From Paramacrobiotus metropolitanus (taxonomy: Eukaryota > Tardigrada > Eutardigrada > Parachela > Macrobiotidae): a stretch of DNA of 64,000 nucleotides. The notes under the pieces are model-generated. The model had not been told where the DNA came from. It searched no databases and saw nothing but the letters and a program-made list of their open reading frames with translations. The DNA lies in contig NW_026570302.1 in the NCBI RefSeq assembly GCF_019649055.1, forward strand, positions 248,001-312,000, written 5' to 3'. Shown here piece after piece: positions 23,437 through 35,353 of the stretch. The position numbers and the translations under genes are program-made. Each line of letters starts with the position of its first letter. Within the stretch, counting starts at the first letter, position 1.

Positions 23437-23640
23437 TTAGTGATACCACTTGTGTCTACTCCTGTGATGTCCACTGCGGCACACTGACAATTTGCCGGCC
23501 GCTGTTTTGCCGACCGACAATTGGCTGACGACCTTTTGCTGACAGACAAACTGTTTACCCGAACGATTGTTGAAACGACAACTCGATGATCGATAAACTG
23601 CTGAACGACAGTTTGCTGAACCCGGACAATTTGCTGATGG
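23437..23640. repeat. Degenerate GACAATTTGCTGA minisatellite
   Basis: Irregular units of about 17 bp built on GACAATTTGCTGA / GACAAACTGTTTA lie immediately upstream of the FF8 fragment. No coding meaning seen. Confidence 0.35.
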
Positions 23641-23720
23641 CAATCTGCTGGCCTTATTATACACAAGCTAACATAAAAAATCGTAACCAAAACATAAAAG
23701 AAAATTTGGTACGAGACGAG

Positions 23721-23892
23721 CTTGTGCAAATACCAAATATGCATTTGCGGGATTTCATTGCCGTATGCTGCCGTCTGTGTGATATGATCCAGTTAAGCGA
23801 GTGCCCCCTTACATTGTCCATCGACGATTGGTGCAGCCTCCCTAAATTGGAAATCAATCTTCCCGCAATGAAGTTGAAGGCAAAAGGTGCTC
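23721..23892 (+). pseudogene. FF8: exon 2 fragment
   Basis: Encodes MHLRDFIAVCCRL.CDMIQLSECPLTLSIDD...LPKLEINLPAMKLKAKG, aligned with the middle of FF6 exon 2 (MHLRDFLAVCCRLPCDVLQLIECPVTL). A Pro codon is missing from the LPCD motif. Nothing recognisable remains of the F-box upstream or of the C-terminal exon. A short solitary relic. Confidence 0.7.
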
Positions 23893-24849
23893 AGGAAGAA
23901 GTGAAGGTCAGTTCAAGCAGGAACACTCTATTGAATGTGTACTGTCCTGTGTCATACACAGCATGTGTCCAAAATCAATCGCTTTAGGTGTTATTGACTT
24001 GTGACAGTAGCAAATCGACGCCATCAGTATGTAAGTATAAGTATTGTTTTTCACTTTTCAAACAGCCCATGCCGGGCTTAGCTTGTTGAGTATGACTGTG
24101 CATTGAATATGACTGTGACATTTGCTTATTTCACTAATAATAATTAAATGAATGTTTATTTCTCTGATAATAGTTCTCATCATCATTATTGTGTAAATAC
24201 AGCAGAGGCTGCAGAGCAAACTTTGCACTCTGTTCTCGTATGAGAAAGTACAACAACAACGCGCATTGATCTTTAAGGTCTTTAAGGCAGCGCAAAGGTT
24301 TTTATAACGCCTGCTCAAAGCCAGTAGAATATACTAAGCCTTGAAGCTGATCTTATCAGCAAAGCGGAGCTCCGCTGAGTTAGCATACGAGTCTACGGCG
24401 AAACGGCTGAAAAAGTCGTTAAAAAAATCGTATTAATTCAGCCGTCCAATATGCGCAGGTGTGTTGCACGGTGGCCACCTGAAAGTTAACGTTATCCAGT
24501 TTTCTCTGCACTGATCAAGTATGCTTTTTCAAACCATGAATTTTAAAGAATTTTCGTAGCGAACATCCATTCATCAAAATGTCAACGCACATGACCTGAA
24601 TTCAGAAAGACAATATCGCGCGATGAATGGGATGAATAGGGTGCTTGCCAAAACATCCTGTATTACTTTCCTGGTTTAGTTATAATTTTTTTCTAAAGCT
24701 ACATCCGTTTCGCCACATTGTTTTGTACACCTGGTACTGCAAGCACATCCCTCTATCTTGCACGAAGAATTACTTACGAATTAATTTTCACCAACCATCA
24801 AAGGAGGCTGGTCTGAGCTCCGTTCAAATCAGCGGAGTTGGCTTGAGGA

Positions 24850-25375
24850 CGTGACCGTGTTATATGCCTGCTTCCAGGCTTTGTATATTCTACTGGCATT
24901 GGCCTGCTTCGGTTGCCATATCGCACTCCAGTCGCCGGTATAGTCTGCAGCGTCTTCGACTGAGCGCGACAAGCTAGCCGGACTACGGCGTAAAGCTCTG
25001 AAAACCATCACTGATTACAAGATGCCGGTTACTCCGGAACTGTATCAGAAGTTGGGTATTCCTCACATATTCGACCGATGGCGTCAGAGCGATGCGGTGT
25101 GGCTGTTCAAGATCTGGAACAAAGACCAATTCCCGCTTCCTGTCTACCTCCTGGATATGGTCTAAGTAAAGGATAACACCTTGCGTAATAATCTGCGGAA
25201 GCCGGCACGGATCGAGGTTGCACGGGCAACGAAAGCAATCGGAGAGAAGACTTTGGAAATGCGTACGAGTCTAATGCGTCTTCTTGATAAAATGCTTGCT
25301 GTGAACTCTAAAATTCTCGATGCCAGTTCTGCACCTGCCTTTAAATTTCTACTCAAATCTGTGGATCTGTCTTAG
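24850..25375 (+). pseudogene. Degenerate LINE-like reading frame (tentative)
   Basis: One frame runs through two stops (a TAG near 24942 and TAA 25163-25165) and still reads like protein: ...LRRKALKTITDYKMPVTPEL, LGIPHIFDRWRQSDAVWLFK, PLPVYLLDMV, then TLRNNL...RATKAIGEKTLEM. The order of these pieces resembles the poorly conserved C-terminus of non-LTR reverse transcriptases, but I see no catalytic motif, so the assignment is weak. Confidence 0.35.
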
Positions 25376-25894
25376 TTCGTTACTTGCATTTAAAATGGTT
25401 TTTGCTCGACCAGGCTCGAAGTTCCCTTGGGGTAGTCTGCTCTTGTGCCGTAATAACAATAATAATAAAATTAATAATTGAACAGAAATAATCGAATTTC
25501 TGGCTTATGACAGTATTCCAGGCTTCAGAAAATAACTTATGTTTTTTTCAGGTTCTCAGAACTGGTAGAAAGAAAACTGCGTATCAGCAGCACATCCAAC
25601 TTGATCCAAGTAAATTTCAATCCAGCGAACAAACAAAGGGTTTTTACAATTCCAGTTCTGTTGCAAGTTCCGATACGAAATTAAAGAACATGGTAAGAAC
25701 CAGTTATGATCATCTCAGATAAGAAAACAAAAGCTAACTGACACTTGGTGGCGACTGACTGATATAAGCAAACAGCAATAAACCTATGTAAAAAACTGTT
25801 ATGGTTAATGCTTTAAATATGCGAAATATGACCGAAAGGGAAGATGAAAACAGCCATAACAATATGATATGATCCGCGTTATGATACATCCGCG

Positions 25895-27760
25895 TTAGAG
25901 TTCCATAATGCAATCCGCGTTAGAATCCGTCAGCAAGATGAGGAAGTGTATCGCAATCCGGGTTAGCTTCTCCAGCTGCAACTCGTGCAGTCCATCAGCG
26001 CACCATTTCTTCCCGCGATAATGCGAGTGTGGACGAGGATCCGTAGTCTGCGTTGCACACAACACCTGCAAAGATAATACCTGGAGACAACTGTTCCTGA
26101 TCCCGATGGCTCCCGCTTTTGAATAAATGAGTCTGTTAAAAAAAAAAAAACTCACGTGCACTGGTTACTATTTCCTTAGCAATAATTTAGGTTGTTCAAG
26201 TTTTTCTTACAGTTTAAATTGATCCTTAGTTTCCTTAGGGTTCAAGTTTTCTTACGTTTAATTTCCTAGTTTCCACGGGATTTCTCAGGTTCCTTTGTTT
26301 TTTGTTTCTTAGGTTTTTGAGTTTTTCTCCTCTTTTTCAGGTTGTATCAGAATATTTTTTAAGCAACTTTTGAAATACGACGGAGAAAAAATAGCAAAAT
26401 GAAAAAAAGAACACACTATAAAACCCGTAAGATTATCTATGTCCTTATTAAAAATTTTTAAAACTTCGCTTCCCCCCTAAGAATAAACCTAAGACAATCT
26501 TAGAAACTTAGATCATGCAACTGGGGAAAAAGTCCCAACTTCGGCGCGCGAGCTGTTTTTGTGCTACCGGCAAGGGACACGTTCTCGATTCTCTTGTTTA
26601 CAACCAAACGTGACTGTCTCACCTGGCTTACTGCATCGCTCCAGACCGATGCCGCGTGTGATTTCTCACTTTGTTCGGCAATCATGACATGAATTCAGAC
26701 AGCACTTCCAGCTGGTTGAGACTAACAGCCGGCAGACACATTTCCAGAGCATCCCACATTGCCCACTCCATGTCATCATTGTTCAACAATCGAATCAACT
26801 GGACGTCGATATCTGGTGTGCGTTGTCGGAAACGAAGGAATGACAGGGCGATACGCAGACCCACCGTGCAGCTCATCAGCTGGATCAAAGTGCACGGAAG
26901 ACCCCGGCAGGCTGCGATGAAATGACCAAAATCGCTCAGCCGAACGCGGGAGCTAAGCAAATGATTGTTGTCATAACTCGGATGTTGTTTACATTCATTC
27001 CGATTATAGAATCCGTAACCCGGGTTAATTTCGAAGCGACAGCGGAAGCCGAGCAGAAAATGGCTGCACATTTAATTCCTGAGTTGTGCGCCGCAACATA
27101 ACGTATCATGTCTGATACGTGCAAAAACGCATCGTCGCTGATCAAGTGCCACCAATCAGCCATAATGATGCGCTGGGTCGATGCGCGCAGACATTTGAAG
27201 ATAGGAGCTGTCAGAAGATAATCAAGGCAGTCGTCACTTCCCAACCCGTCGAAGCTTGTCACCACAAGATTTGCAGTTAACAATGGCGAATCCAGAATAG
27301 TATTCCATGTTGAGCAAACAACGCGCAACTTCGTCTGAGTGATTGTATTCAGATGGGAAAACACTTCCAGCCACAACTCCGGTGGCAGACTGTCTCTGTA
27401 ATGTCGGCAGTTTTGGACTGCAGTGTTCCGAGCAACCCTGGAAGACTTTCAATCAAACGGCGGTGGAATTTACCAACAGGATTCTGCAAAAATGTACGGT
27501 ACATCAGCAATGAAAAATGTATCAATCGCGCCGCGCGCGTATGTGTTCTAGTTTACCGAAAAATGGTCATGTTTTCTCTCGCCGCAAAATCGTTCCTCGA
27601 GATAATGCAATCGCCCATCTTTCACCTCCACGAATGTAACTAGCCGCTGACGTAGCACATTATTGGCATGGTTGGGTTGCACCGTTCCACATCGCAAAAT
27701 TTCGGACCGTGGCACATTCCATCTATATCTACACATGTGGCACGGTTTGTTTTGCCACGA
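25895..27760 (-). pseudogene. FF9: FF paralogue, 5' half replaced by satellite
   Basis: Exon 3 (25895-26065, VLCATQTTDPRPHSHYRGKKWC) is intact. Exon 2 (26623-27483) has at least three frame changes: before the F-box (near 27395), near 27065 between RYVAAHNSG and FLLGFRCRF, and near 26690 where ATGTC is inserted in SEFMIAEQ. Exon 1 survives only as its KH0-like end (27557 to about 27760: RLVTFVEVKDGRLHYLEERF), with a usable donor GTAAAC. Upstream of it the coding sequence stops abruptly at the 20-bp satellite array, so both Tudor-like barrels are gone. Confidence 0.78.
26225..26345. repeat. TTTCTTAGG-type degenerate simple repeat in FF9 intron 2
   Basis: Irregular TTCCTTAGG / TTTCTTACG / TTTCTTAGG units. 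It belongs to the same low-complexity family as 28705-28950 and 29765-29995. Confidence 0.5.
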
Positions 27761-27783
27761 AGATCGGTAAATTTCCAGTCCAA

Positions 27784-28150
27784 CGTACCTATGCAACCCA
27801 ACGTAACCCAACGCAACCGCCACGCAACTGCATGCCACCCAACGCAACTGCACGCAACCCAACGCAACTGCATGCAGCCCAACGCAACTGCATGCAACAC
27901 AACGTAACCGCATGCCACCCAACGCAACTGCACGCAACCCAACGCAACTGCATGCAGCCCAACGCAACTGCATGCAACCCAACGCAACTGCATGCAACCC
28001 AACGCAACTGCATGCAACCCAACGCAACTGCATGCAACCCAACGCAACTGCATGCAACCCAACGCAACTGCACGCAACCCAACGCAACTGCATGCAACCC
28101 AACGCAACTCCACGAAACGTAACGCAATCGCATGCAACCCAGCGCAACTC
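27784..28150. repeat. 20-bp satellite array (about 18 units)
   Basis: Unit CCCAACGCAACTGCATGCAA is repeated head to tail. Many units are identical and others carry CACGCAA, CATGCCA or CATGCAG variants. Part of the array shows an 80-bp higher-order period (27837 onward repeats at 27917). Because 20 is not a multiple of 3, the array yields open frames in several phases on both strands (MQPNATACNPTQL and VALGCMQLRWVA types); I regard these as artefacts. Confidence 0.93.
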
Positions 28151-28175
28151 TACTTAATTTCATGTATCTTCATAT

Positions 28176-28459
28176 CTATACTTCGCCTTGCCCATTATTT
28201 CAATCAGTACCGCTTTAGGGATCAATATATTGATCACTTTACCGAATTGAGAGCCTTTGTGGCGGGCGGCTACATGACCACGGCTGACTGAAATGCAACC
28301 ACCACCACGGCTGACTGAAATGCAGTCTATGCAGCCTACGCAGCTTATCAGTGTGCAATCTATGCAGTAAGACCAGCACTGCATCTATGCAGTAAAAGTG
28401 ATTAATATATTGATCCCTAAAGCGGTACTGATTAAAATAATGGGCAAAGCGAAGTATAG
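28176..28459. repeat. 65-bp inverted repeat pair
   Basis: Arms 28176-28240 and 28395-28459 are inverted copies with only a few mismatches (core GTACCGCTTTAGGGATCAAT). The spacer of about 154 bp contains short CTATGCAG repeats. It could fold into a long hairpin. Family or transposon origin unknown. Confidence 0.8.
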
Positions 28460-28704
28460 TTGAATGCAGCTCAACCTCACATACTACATGCAGTTAAATA
28501 ATCAACGTAACACAAAGCAACCTAGCGACTAAACGCAATACCATGCAGTTAAACACATCTTGCGGATTATTCTTGCCGCAGGTCAGCTTAGCTCACATGC
28601 TGCAAGAAATTGTTTGAGTAGAAAGCTCTGGAAACTGTACGAAGTCACGCATTTGACGGAACTAATCTTGAATGCCATTACAACAATTTGTAAAATTTTT
28701 TAAT

Positions 28705-28950
28705 TTCTTTTTTAGGTTCTTAGGCTCTTAGGCTTCTTAGGGTTCTTAGGTTTTCTTAGGTTCTTAGGGTTCTTAGGTTTTAGGTTTCTTAGGTTTCTAG
28801 ATTTCAGGTTTCTTAGGTTTCTTAGGTTTCTTAGATTCTTTAGATTCTTAGGTTTGTTAGGTTTTCTTAGGTTTCTTAGGCTGCTTAGGCTCTTTAATTC
28901 TTAGGTTCTTCTTAGGTTTCAGGCTCTTATGCCTTAGGTTTCTTTAGTTT
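28705..28950. repeat. TTTCTTAGG degenerate array
   Basis: A run of 9-10-bp units TTTCTTAGG / GTTCTTAGG with many variants. Confidence 0.75.
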
Positions 28951-29039
28951 GCCTTTGCTTTTCCTCAGTTTTTTTGCGTGTTTAAGTCCCTGAAAGAATA
29001 AGTTTCAGAGTTTCATGCATTCATTTCCATCTGCGTTGT

Positions 29040-29400
29040 TGCTGAGCTGCGCTGGATTGCATTGACTTTACGTTGAGTCGCAACTTACGGTGAGTTACGC
29101 TGAGTTATACTGGGTTGCGTTGAGTTGCAATAAGTTGCATGGAATTGCGTTTGGTTGCATTTAATTGAACTGAGAGCATTAACTTACGCTGAGTTGCGTT
29201 AATTACGTTCAGTTGCGTGCAGTTGCGTTGAGTTGCGTTGGGCTGCATGCAGTTGCATTGAGTTGCGTTCAGTTGCGTGCAGTTGCGTTGGGTTGCGTTA
29301 GGTTGCATTGGGCTGCGTTGGGTTGCGTTAAGTTGCGCTAAGTTGCGTTGGGTTCCGTTGGGTTGCATGCAGTTGCGCTAAGTTGCGTAGAGTCTCGTGA
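29040..29400. repeat. Diverged satellite in reverse orientation
   Basis: Units such as GTTGCGTTGGGTTGCATGCA repeat irregularly. They are the reverse complement of the 20-bp satellite at 27784-28150 but more degenerate and mixed with GAGTTGCGTT and GAGTTACG variants. Confidence 0.7.
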
Positions 29401-29664
29401 GGTTACGGTAACGAAAATAATAACCGCATTACGTGCGAAAACGAACCGTGCCATATCTACACTTTATACCCTGACACAGTAGGTAACTTAGCCGATTCCA
29501 GCTGTCATTCAAAAAGACGTTCAAAAATCAAGATTCAGCCATTGTCGTAAATTCGTAATGCACTACTGTACTTGTATAAAAGTTTTACTACCCGGTATGC
29601 ATTTGATTGCTGAGTGCCACTAAAAAGATCGCCACAAGAAAGACAGAGACGGAGTAGGTAGGTC

Positions 29665-30745
29665 GCGTCCGATCACTTCGGCCAACGTTCATTTCGGCCG
29701 TGGCTCACTTCGGCCAACACTCAATTCGGCCAACGCTCATTTCGGCAACAGGACGTTTCGGCCATCATAGGTTTTCTTGTATTTCCTACGTCTTCTAGGT
29801 TTTCTTAGGTTTCTTAGGTTTCTTAGGTTTCTTGGGTTTCTTAGGTTTTTTAGGTTTCTTAGGTTTCTTAGGTTTCTTAGGCTTCTTAGGCTTCTTAGGT
29901 TTTCTTAGGATTTCTAAGGGTTTCTCAGGTTATCCTTAGGTGGTTTAGGATTTGAAGATTTCTTTTCATTTCTTATGTTTTCTTAGGTGTCGTACGGTTA
30001 GGTTTTCAATACCTCCGGTGACGGTAGACTTTCTTGTCATTGAAAGGGAGACATGATGGTGATTGCATAGCAAGTAAATGTATGGTTCGACTGGAACGAA
30101 TGTCGAAGGGGGCGGCATAGCCCAACTGGGCCCAGCGGGTAGTATGATGACGCGACCGTGCTTGTGCACTTTGCACTTGTTCGCAACGTACCGCAGATGA
30201 CCATTGGGCCGAGTTTACTATTCTCAAACTATGTAAACATCCCCCTCCTACGATTTTCGATTCGTTAAACGGAACGTATCGACACTGCAGACCAGGAACA
30301 CTGTACACAGGGAACCTGGCACACTGTTTAGTTGCAGCTATGATTTGTTTCCGTTGCATGCGTGTTACGCTCGGCAATGGGTGCATTTTGCCTGCTGGCA
30401 CACTGCAGTTTCGGTTTTCTGAAGTATTTTAAAGCGATTAATAAAGTCACCAGTGGGGCAGTACATTAAGGGGCCATGGTGATAGTATCCTTTCGAAAAT
30501 TGCTCAAACAAATTATGCGTGCAAAATGAAAAGAAACAGATCAAAATTTCGCGTATAGCGAGAACTTAGCTAGTTACATGTTGTAGATTATAAGGTTTTG
30601 GGAACCCTATTTCCGCCGAAATGTACTGTGGCCGAAGTGAATTGCAGCCGAAATGAATAACGGCCGAAGTGAGTGGCGGCCGAAAAACTTTGGCCGAAAT
30701 GAGCGCTGCCGAAATGAAAACGGCCGAAGTGATCGGTAGCCGGAG
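29665..30745. mobile_element. Element bounded by inverted CACTTCGGCC arrays
   Basis: The left end (29670-29765) holds tandem units CACTTCGGCCAACG / TCATTTCGGCC. The right end (30607-30745) holds the reverse complement (GGCCGAAATGA / CGGCCGAAGTGA). The outer edges match best (CCGATCACTTCGGCC at about 29668 against its complement at about 30725-30740). Inside are a TTTCTTAGG array (29765-29995) and about 600 bp without a recognisable gene. This looks like a non-autonomous element with repetitive inverted ends. Target duplication not determined. Confidence 0.5.
29765..29995. repeat. TTTCTTAGG array
   Basis: More regular than the array at 28.7 kb: TTTCTTAGG repeats almost without interruption from 29805 to 29895. 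Confidence 0.75.
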
Positions 30746-30749
30746 TAGG

Positions 30750-32344
30750 TGTAGAAGCAGACGATGAAAATTGCGTAATACATTGTACTTGTTGATATTC
30801 TGTCGTAAATTTTCATGCATGCGTAAATACAATTACGGACTGTGCTGTCCTAAGTGTGTTAATATTATGTTAATTTTCTTCTGTGTTCTGGGATTGTTCT
30901 TTGGCGAATTCCGCAATAAAATATGGCAGAAAACAGAAGAAAGTTACTAAGTTAACTAGGTAAACAGAAATTTTTTCAGCAACTGTAATACCTACATCAG
31001 CGCGGAAATCGCAGAAACGTCTGAAGCAGAAAACTTTATGATTAAAAAATTGTCTAAAGGGGCGCACAGGAGGAGAAGATGAAAAAGTAGCGTATTACCA
31101 GGAAGCATCAAAATACTAAGTCCCGTGTATGATATACAGTTAAAATTGCCTATAGAGGTCAGAAGAATGGTAAAAGCAGTAACATCTACTGCGTGACCTG
31201 GTACACCTGCCGATAGCACTGCTCCGCTTCTGGCAGTAGTACTGTCTTCGTCCGGCAGACACGGTGGGCATAGTAAGACTGCCTTGCCATCACGTCGCCG
31301 ATCACGGCTTAAGCTCGTTCTAACGTTGAGTGCAGAAACTTGTCCGAATTCAGCGTATTCCCCGCTACCGTTTCCTTGGTGCAGATAGTCCTGCCGGTCC
31401 GCGTTTCCTGCTCTTAGTCATCATCCTGAGATTTCAAGCTGGAAATGGCAAATCGAGCCAAAAAAAGAAAGGACCAGGATGAAAATTAATAACCGGATGG
31501 GGGAATCCAGGAACGATTCTGACAAGCTTCAAGTTTGCAGCAAAACTTTACCGTTGCAGGCTATCATATAGTGACAAAGCTTAGCTGAACATGTCAAAAA
31601 ATTAGGATAACTAAAAAAATACTGACGAGAATCTGTCGCAAGCATCTACAGCTATATGTCAAAACTCGGGAACCAAAGCAGGGAAAATGCATGATCGTTA
31701 GCTTGTAATTTATGTTCCTTAGTGTTGATGCCGCCATATGCTGCCGGCAGTAAGGGTTGGCAGTAGCACGTCGATGGAAACAACTGGAAATTTGAAATTT
31801 TTAGTGGCGCGCAGCAATGAATGCTTAGTAGAACTGTAATATTAGTGCCACAGTAGTACTCATAAACAGTGGAATAGCTTCAAAAAATCATTAGACGTTG
31901 AGCGTCTATAAAGCAGCAGTATGTATGAGTAAATTACGTACTAGTAAATTTCTTTCTCGCCCCTATACTGAGCATTTTGCAAAGTACTAACGAAAATAAT
32001 TCCCGAACGACTGGTGTACGAGCCATAAGTGAGTTTCGAGGCTACATATGACAAGTGACATACAAATATACGGTCGCATACATGTTATTCAGCAAAACAA
32101 AAGAGTTGACTGTTTCTACCACAAAATCCAGTAATTATTGTATAATAGATAAAAACCAAATGCAAGCATGTGATCAACAAAGATATCTAACAGACACTTC
32201 CTTTGAATTGACCTATTTCAGCAACATGCCATTGAGGCAAATGTTATGGTTCAGTTATAGCTTTGTACTGTGCCCAAACGGAAGACAAAAACAAAAGAGT
32301 TTATCAAACTATGAAAGCAAGGCACATAACCACAAGAAATCATA
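30750..32344. other. Intergenic, no gene seen
   Basis: I see no family exon, no RNA gene and no ordered repeat. The open frames are short and lack recognisable motifs. Confidence 0.35.
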
Positions 32345-34413
32345 TTATTCCACGTTAGAGCTTGTCAGCAAGAGGAGAAATTGTATCGCAATCCGGGACA
32401 GCTTATCCAACTGCAACTTGTCCAGTCCGTCAACGCACCATTTCTTTCCACGATAATGCGACCACGGACGTGGATCCGCAGTCTGCACTGCACACAGCAC
32501 CTGCAAAGATATTTCGATGTGCACAAAACAACCAACAACTTTGAGTAAACGGTTTGTACTCGATCAGCAGCCTGTCATGTAGTGGCCTGCAGTGCATCCA
32601 AAAATAAAACGATCCTACTAAGTACCTCTGTAACCGTGCCGAACTGTGTAGTGACGAATTATTTACATGACTACATCCACTTCGCTCTTTTAGAGCTACG
32701 AGATATTCCGTGTACTTTGATATCATAATAGAATATCGTAACTTCAGTCCGGACTCTGCCGTAGGTTAATACAACTACAAAAATCGAATACCTTACCCTG
32801 CACACCATACTCTTCCAGTTCAAACCCACTTGAGGTACTGGTGTTCCATCGCCTTTAGCAAGCCGTGCAAGGGTCTCCGAAAGCACTTGCAGCTGATAGT
32901 CATCTACCAGAGGCAGACACATTCCCAGAGCATCCCACATTGCACACTCCAGGTCACTGTTGTTCAGCAGTCGAACCGCGCGAATGTTGATAACCAGACT
33001 GGGCACGTACGAGAATGGGATAATACATAAATCGACGGTGCAGATGAATAGCTGTATCGAAGTACACGGAAGGTCACGACATGCGGCGATGAACTCACGC
33101 AATAGAACGTTTTTAGACCGCCTGATAGACTGACTGCTTAAAGTGCTCTTATGCTGCCCGCAATCAGTCAGTCCCAGAACGCTATGGGCGGGCTCAATTG
33201 GGTTAAGTTGGAACCGGCACTGAAAACCCAGCAGATACGTCGAAGGTAGTCGCACTCCGGTATTATGATCGACAACATAGCGTATCATATCTAACACGCG
33301 CAAGAGCTCAGTATCGGTTATCAGCCCCCACCAATCAGCCAAAACCAGGCGCTGTGTTGAGGCGAGCAGGCATTTGAAAATCGGGGACGCGATGTTATAA
33401 TCAAGGCGATCGCGATTCTCCATGCTGTCAAAGCTCGTAATAAGGAGGTTAGCAGTTAACAACGGCGAATCCAGAATAGCGTTCCACGTTGGGTACACAG
33501 CACGCAGCTGGGTCTGTGTCGTCGTATTCAGATGGGAGAACACTTCCAGCCATAACTCCGGAGGCAGCATTCGGACACCATCCGCGGTTTGCGAGACTGC
33601 GGAATGCAGTTGCCGTGATCCGACCACGCCCGAAAGGCGATCGCCCAGTTGGTGATGGAATTTACCGACAGGATGCTACGAAAATGTTTGGTTAGCGACA
33701 TTGGATCATCGAAGTGAATCGAAACAAGTTTACCGGCACTCCAAAAAAATCGTTTACCGCCTTAGAAGTACGGTCGCCCTTCGACTGATTCTCTATGTAA
33801 CAGAGACGTCCATCCCTCACTTTCACAAATGCCACTGGCCGATGGTGTATCACACGGTCGGAACGCCAGGCTCCACTTTGCAGCAACCGGGGTAAATCTT
33901 GCAATGCGCACGATTCGTCCGGTAACTTCACACAGCGTTTCTCAAATGTACAGGTTTTAACGCGTTCCCGCTTCACTTCGAAAGCATACTGAACGAACTC
34001 GGACATTGTCGGTACGCGAATGCGCTCGATAGGAACGATACCAAGCCGTGCGAACTTGTAGCCCCATCGCACCAGTGCAAAAGAGCGGGAGCGAGTAGCG
34101 TAACGGTTCATGCTAACCATGCGAGCAAGACGCCACGTCCACGGAACGGAAGACGTCTCGCGCATCAGAACGTCCACGGTGAAGTCGTCTTCGTGTAGGT
34201 CCGGCCCAGCAATGTTGATACCGTCAGCAAATGGTCAACGTGCAGTATCAGACAGACATTGCTGCCAAAAGGGAAAAATCGGCGTCGTCCGGTAGGACAG
34301 AGAAAGTCCACACAGAACCCGTTGTCAGCAACATCCACCACGCGCCCGTAGCGAACCAGGCCGTTGCCAGCCACCACATCCACACTGTTGCTTTGGTAGA
34401 ATCCGTAAGCCAT
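32345..34413 (-). pseudogene. FF10: FF gene with one frameshift in exon 1
   Basis: Exons: 33734-34413 (MAYGFYQSNSVDVVAGNG), 32797-33675 and 32345-32500. Intron 1 is 58 bp (GTAAAC to TTTCGTAG) and intron 2 is 296 bp (GTAAGG to TTTGCAG). Exon 1 is 680 nt, not a multiple of 3. The frame changes in the variable linker between the two Tudor-like barrels (about 34205-34240), separating VCLILHVDHLL from DDFTVDVLMRET. Both barrels, the KH0-like segment (TFEKRCVKLPDES), the F-box LPPELWLEVFSHLNTTTQTQLRAV and exon 3 are otherwise complete and splice sites are good. A single corrected indel would give about 577 residues. Exon 2 is closest to FF14 and FF9. Divergent partner of FF11. Confidence 0.75.
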
Positions 34414-35353
34414 GGTTCAGGGGAGTTTCGAAGACCATAGCGCAAATCAACAAACCAGACACCACGGCGTAGTTTTTTCGTAAAACTAGGCCCCCATCCT
34501 GAACAAGGATTCCAGAAAGCTCACAAATATCAGGTAAACTTGAAAAGCAAACTTTAGTTTACTGTTTCGACCGTCGCACGGTCGACCGCACGACGTCGCT
34601 CTGATAGTCGGCTGAACTTCTATTTGAAGTGGTACCGCTCACACCTTACAAAAGTTTTAGACAAGTGCAGGCAGTACACTGAGTGCAGTACAATTAAAGT
34701 ACAGTTTGGTTAAGTACAGTACGGTACGTATTGTACGTCACTAACAAACAGGGATTTTACAGTGCGCCAACAGGAGAACTACGCATGTCGCTCTGTTTCT
34801 GGTCGTGTGCTAAAATTTAAGGTGGTGGAGTAATACCTTGGCCATCAAGCTACCGCTTAATTTAAGAATACTGTAAGCATTTTTATCACACATTTTTTCC
34901 TCGTTTGCAGAGGATGGTTTTCTGTGAATTTTCATGTAACTGTCTAGTTAACAAACAGTACAGTTTGCGACCGCGCGCGGTTTAAAAAGTGCCGGGATAA
35001 GCACTAGTTTCTATGGGCCTACGATGACTTCCCGTCGCACCTGAGTCGCACGGCTCCCAACCGCCCCAGGGCGCCATCCGGGCGAGAATCATCAATTGCG
35101 AGGTTACGATCTACCGGTTAGTATGTCACTGGCAAGCCACTAGCAAAGTGATTAATATTAATATTACAATATGAATCACTTTGCAACTAGCAAGCAGGCG
35201 CGACTGAGCATTTTTGCTTCGTCACACGTTTCCCGCGTTTGTTCATCAGTATTTAACTGTGCTTTCGAATTTATGTTCTTCTGAGCTTTTCCATTACTTA
35301 TTTAAACTCTCAACTAATCCCAGTTTTTTCTTTGTATCACGCAGGTTGTAGCT
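34414..35353. promoter_or_regulatory. Divergent intergenic region FF10 / FF11
   Basis: 940 bp between the starts of two head-to-head paralogues, so both promoters should lie here. A short palindromic block with GACCGTCGCACGGTCGACCG lies near 34570. No other motif recognised. Confidence 0.25.

Noticed and set aside
27784-28150. CRISPR-like array
   Set aside because: There are no unique spacers; units are contiguous and the genome is eukaryotic.
27548-28291. Long overlapping open frames on both strands (up to 199 codons) with repetitive Asn-Thr-Gln or Val-Leu-Cys patterns
   Set aside because: They are translations of the 20-bp satellite, open in several phases because of its composition. Only the last part of the 27548-28147 minus frame is real family sequence (FF9 exon 1 end).
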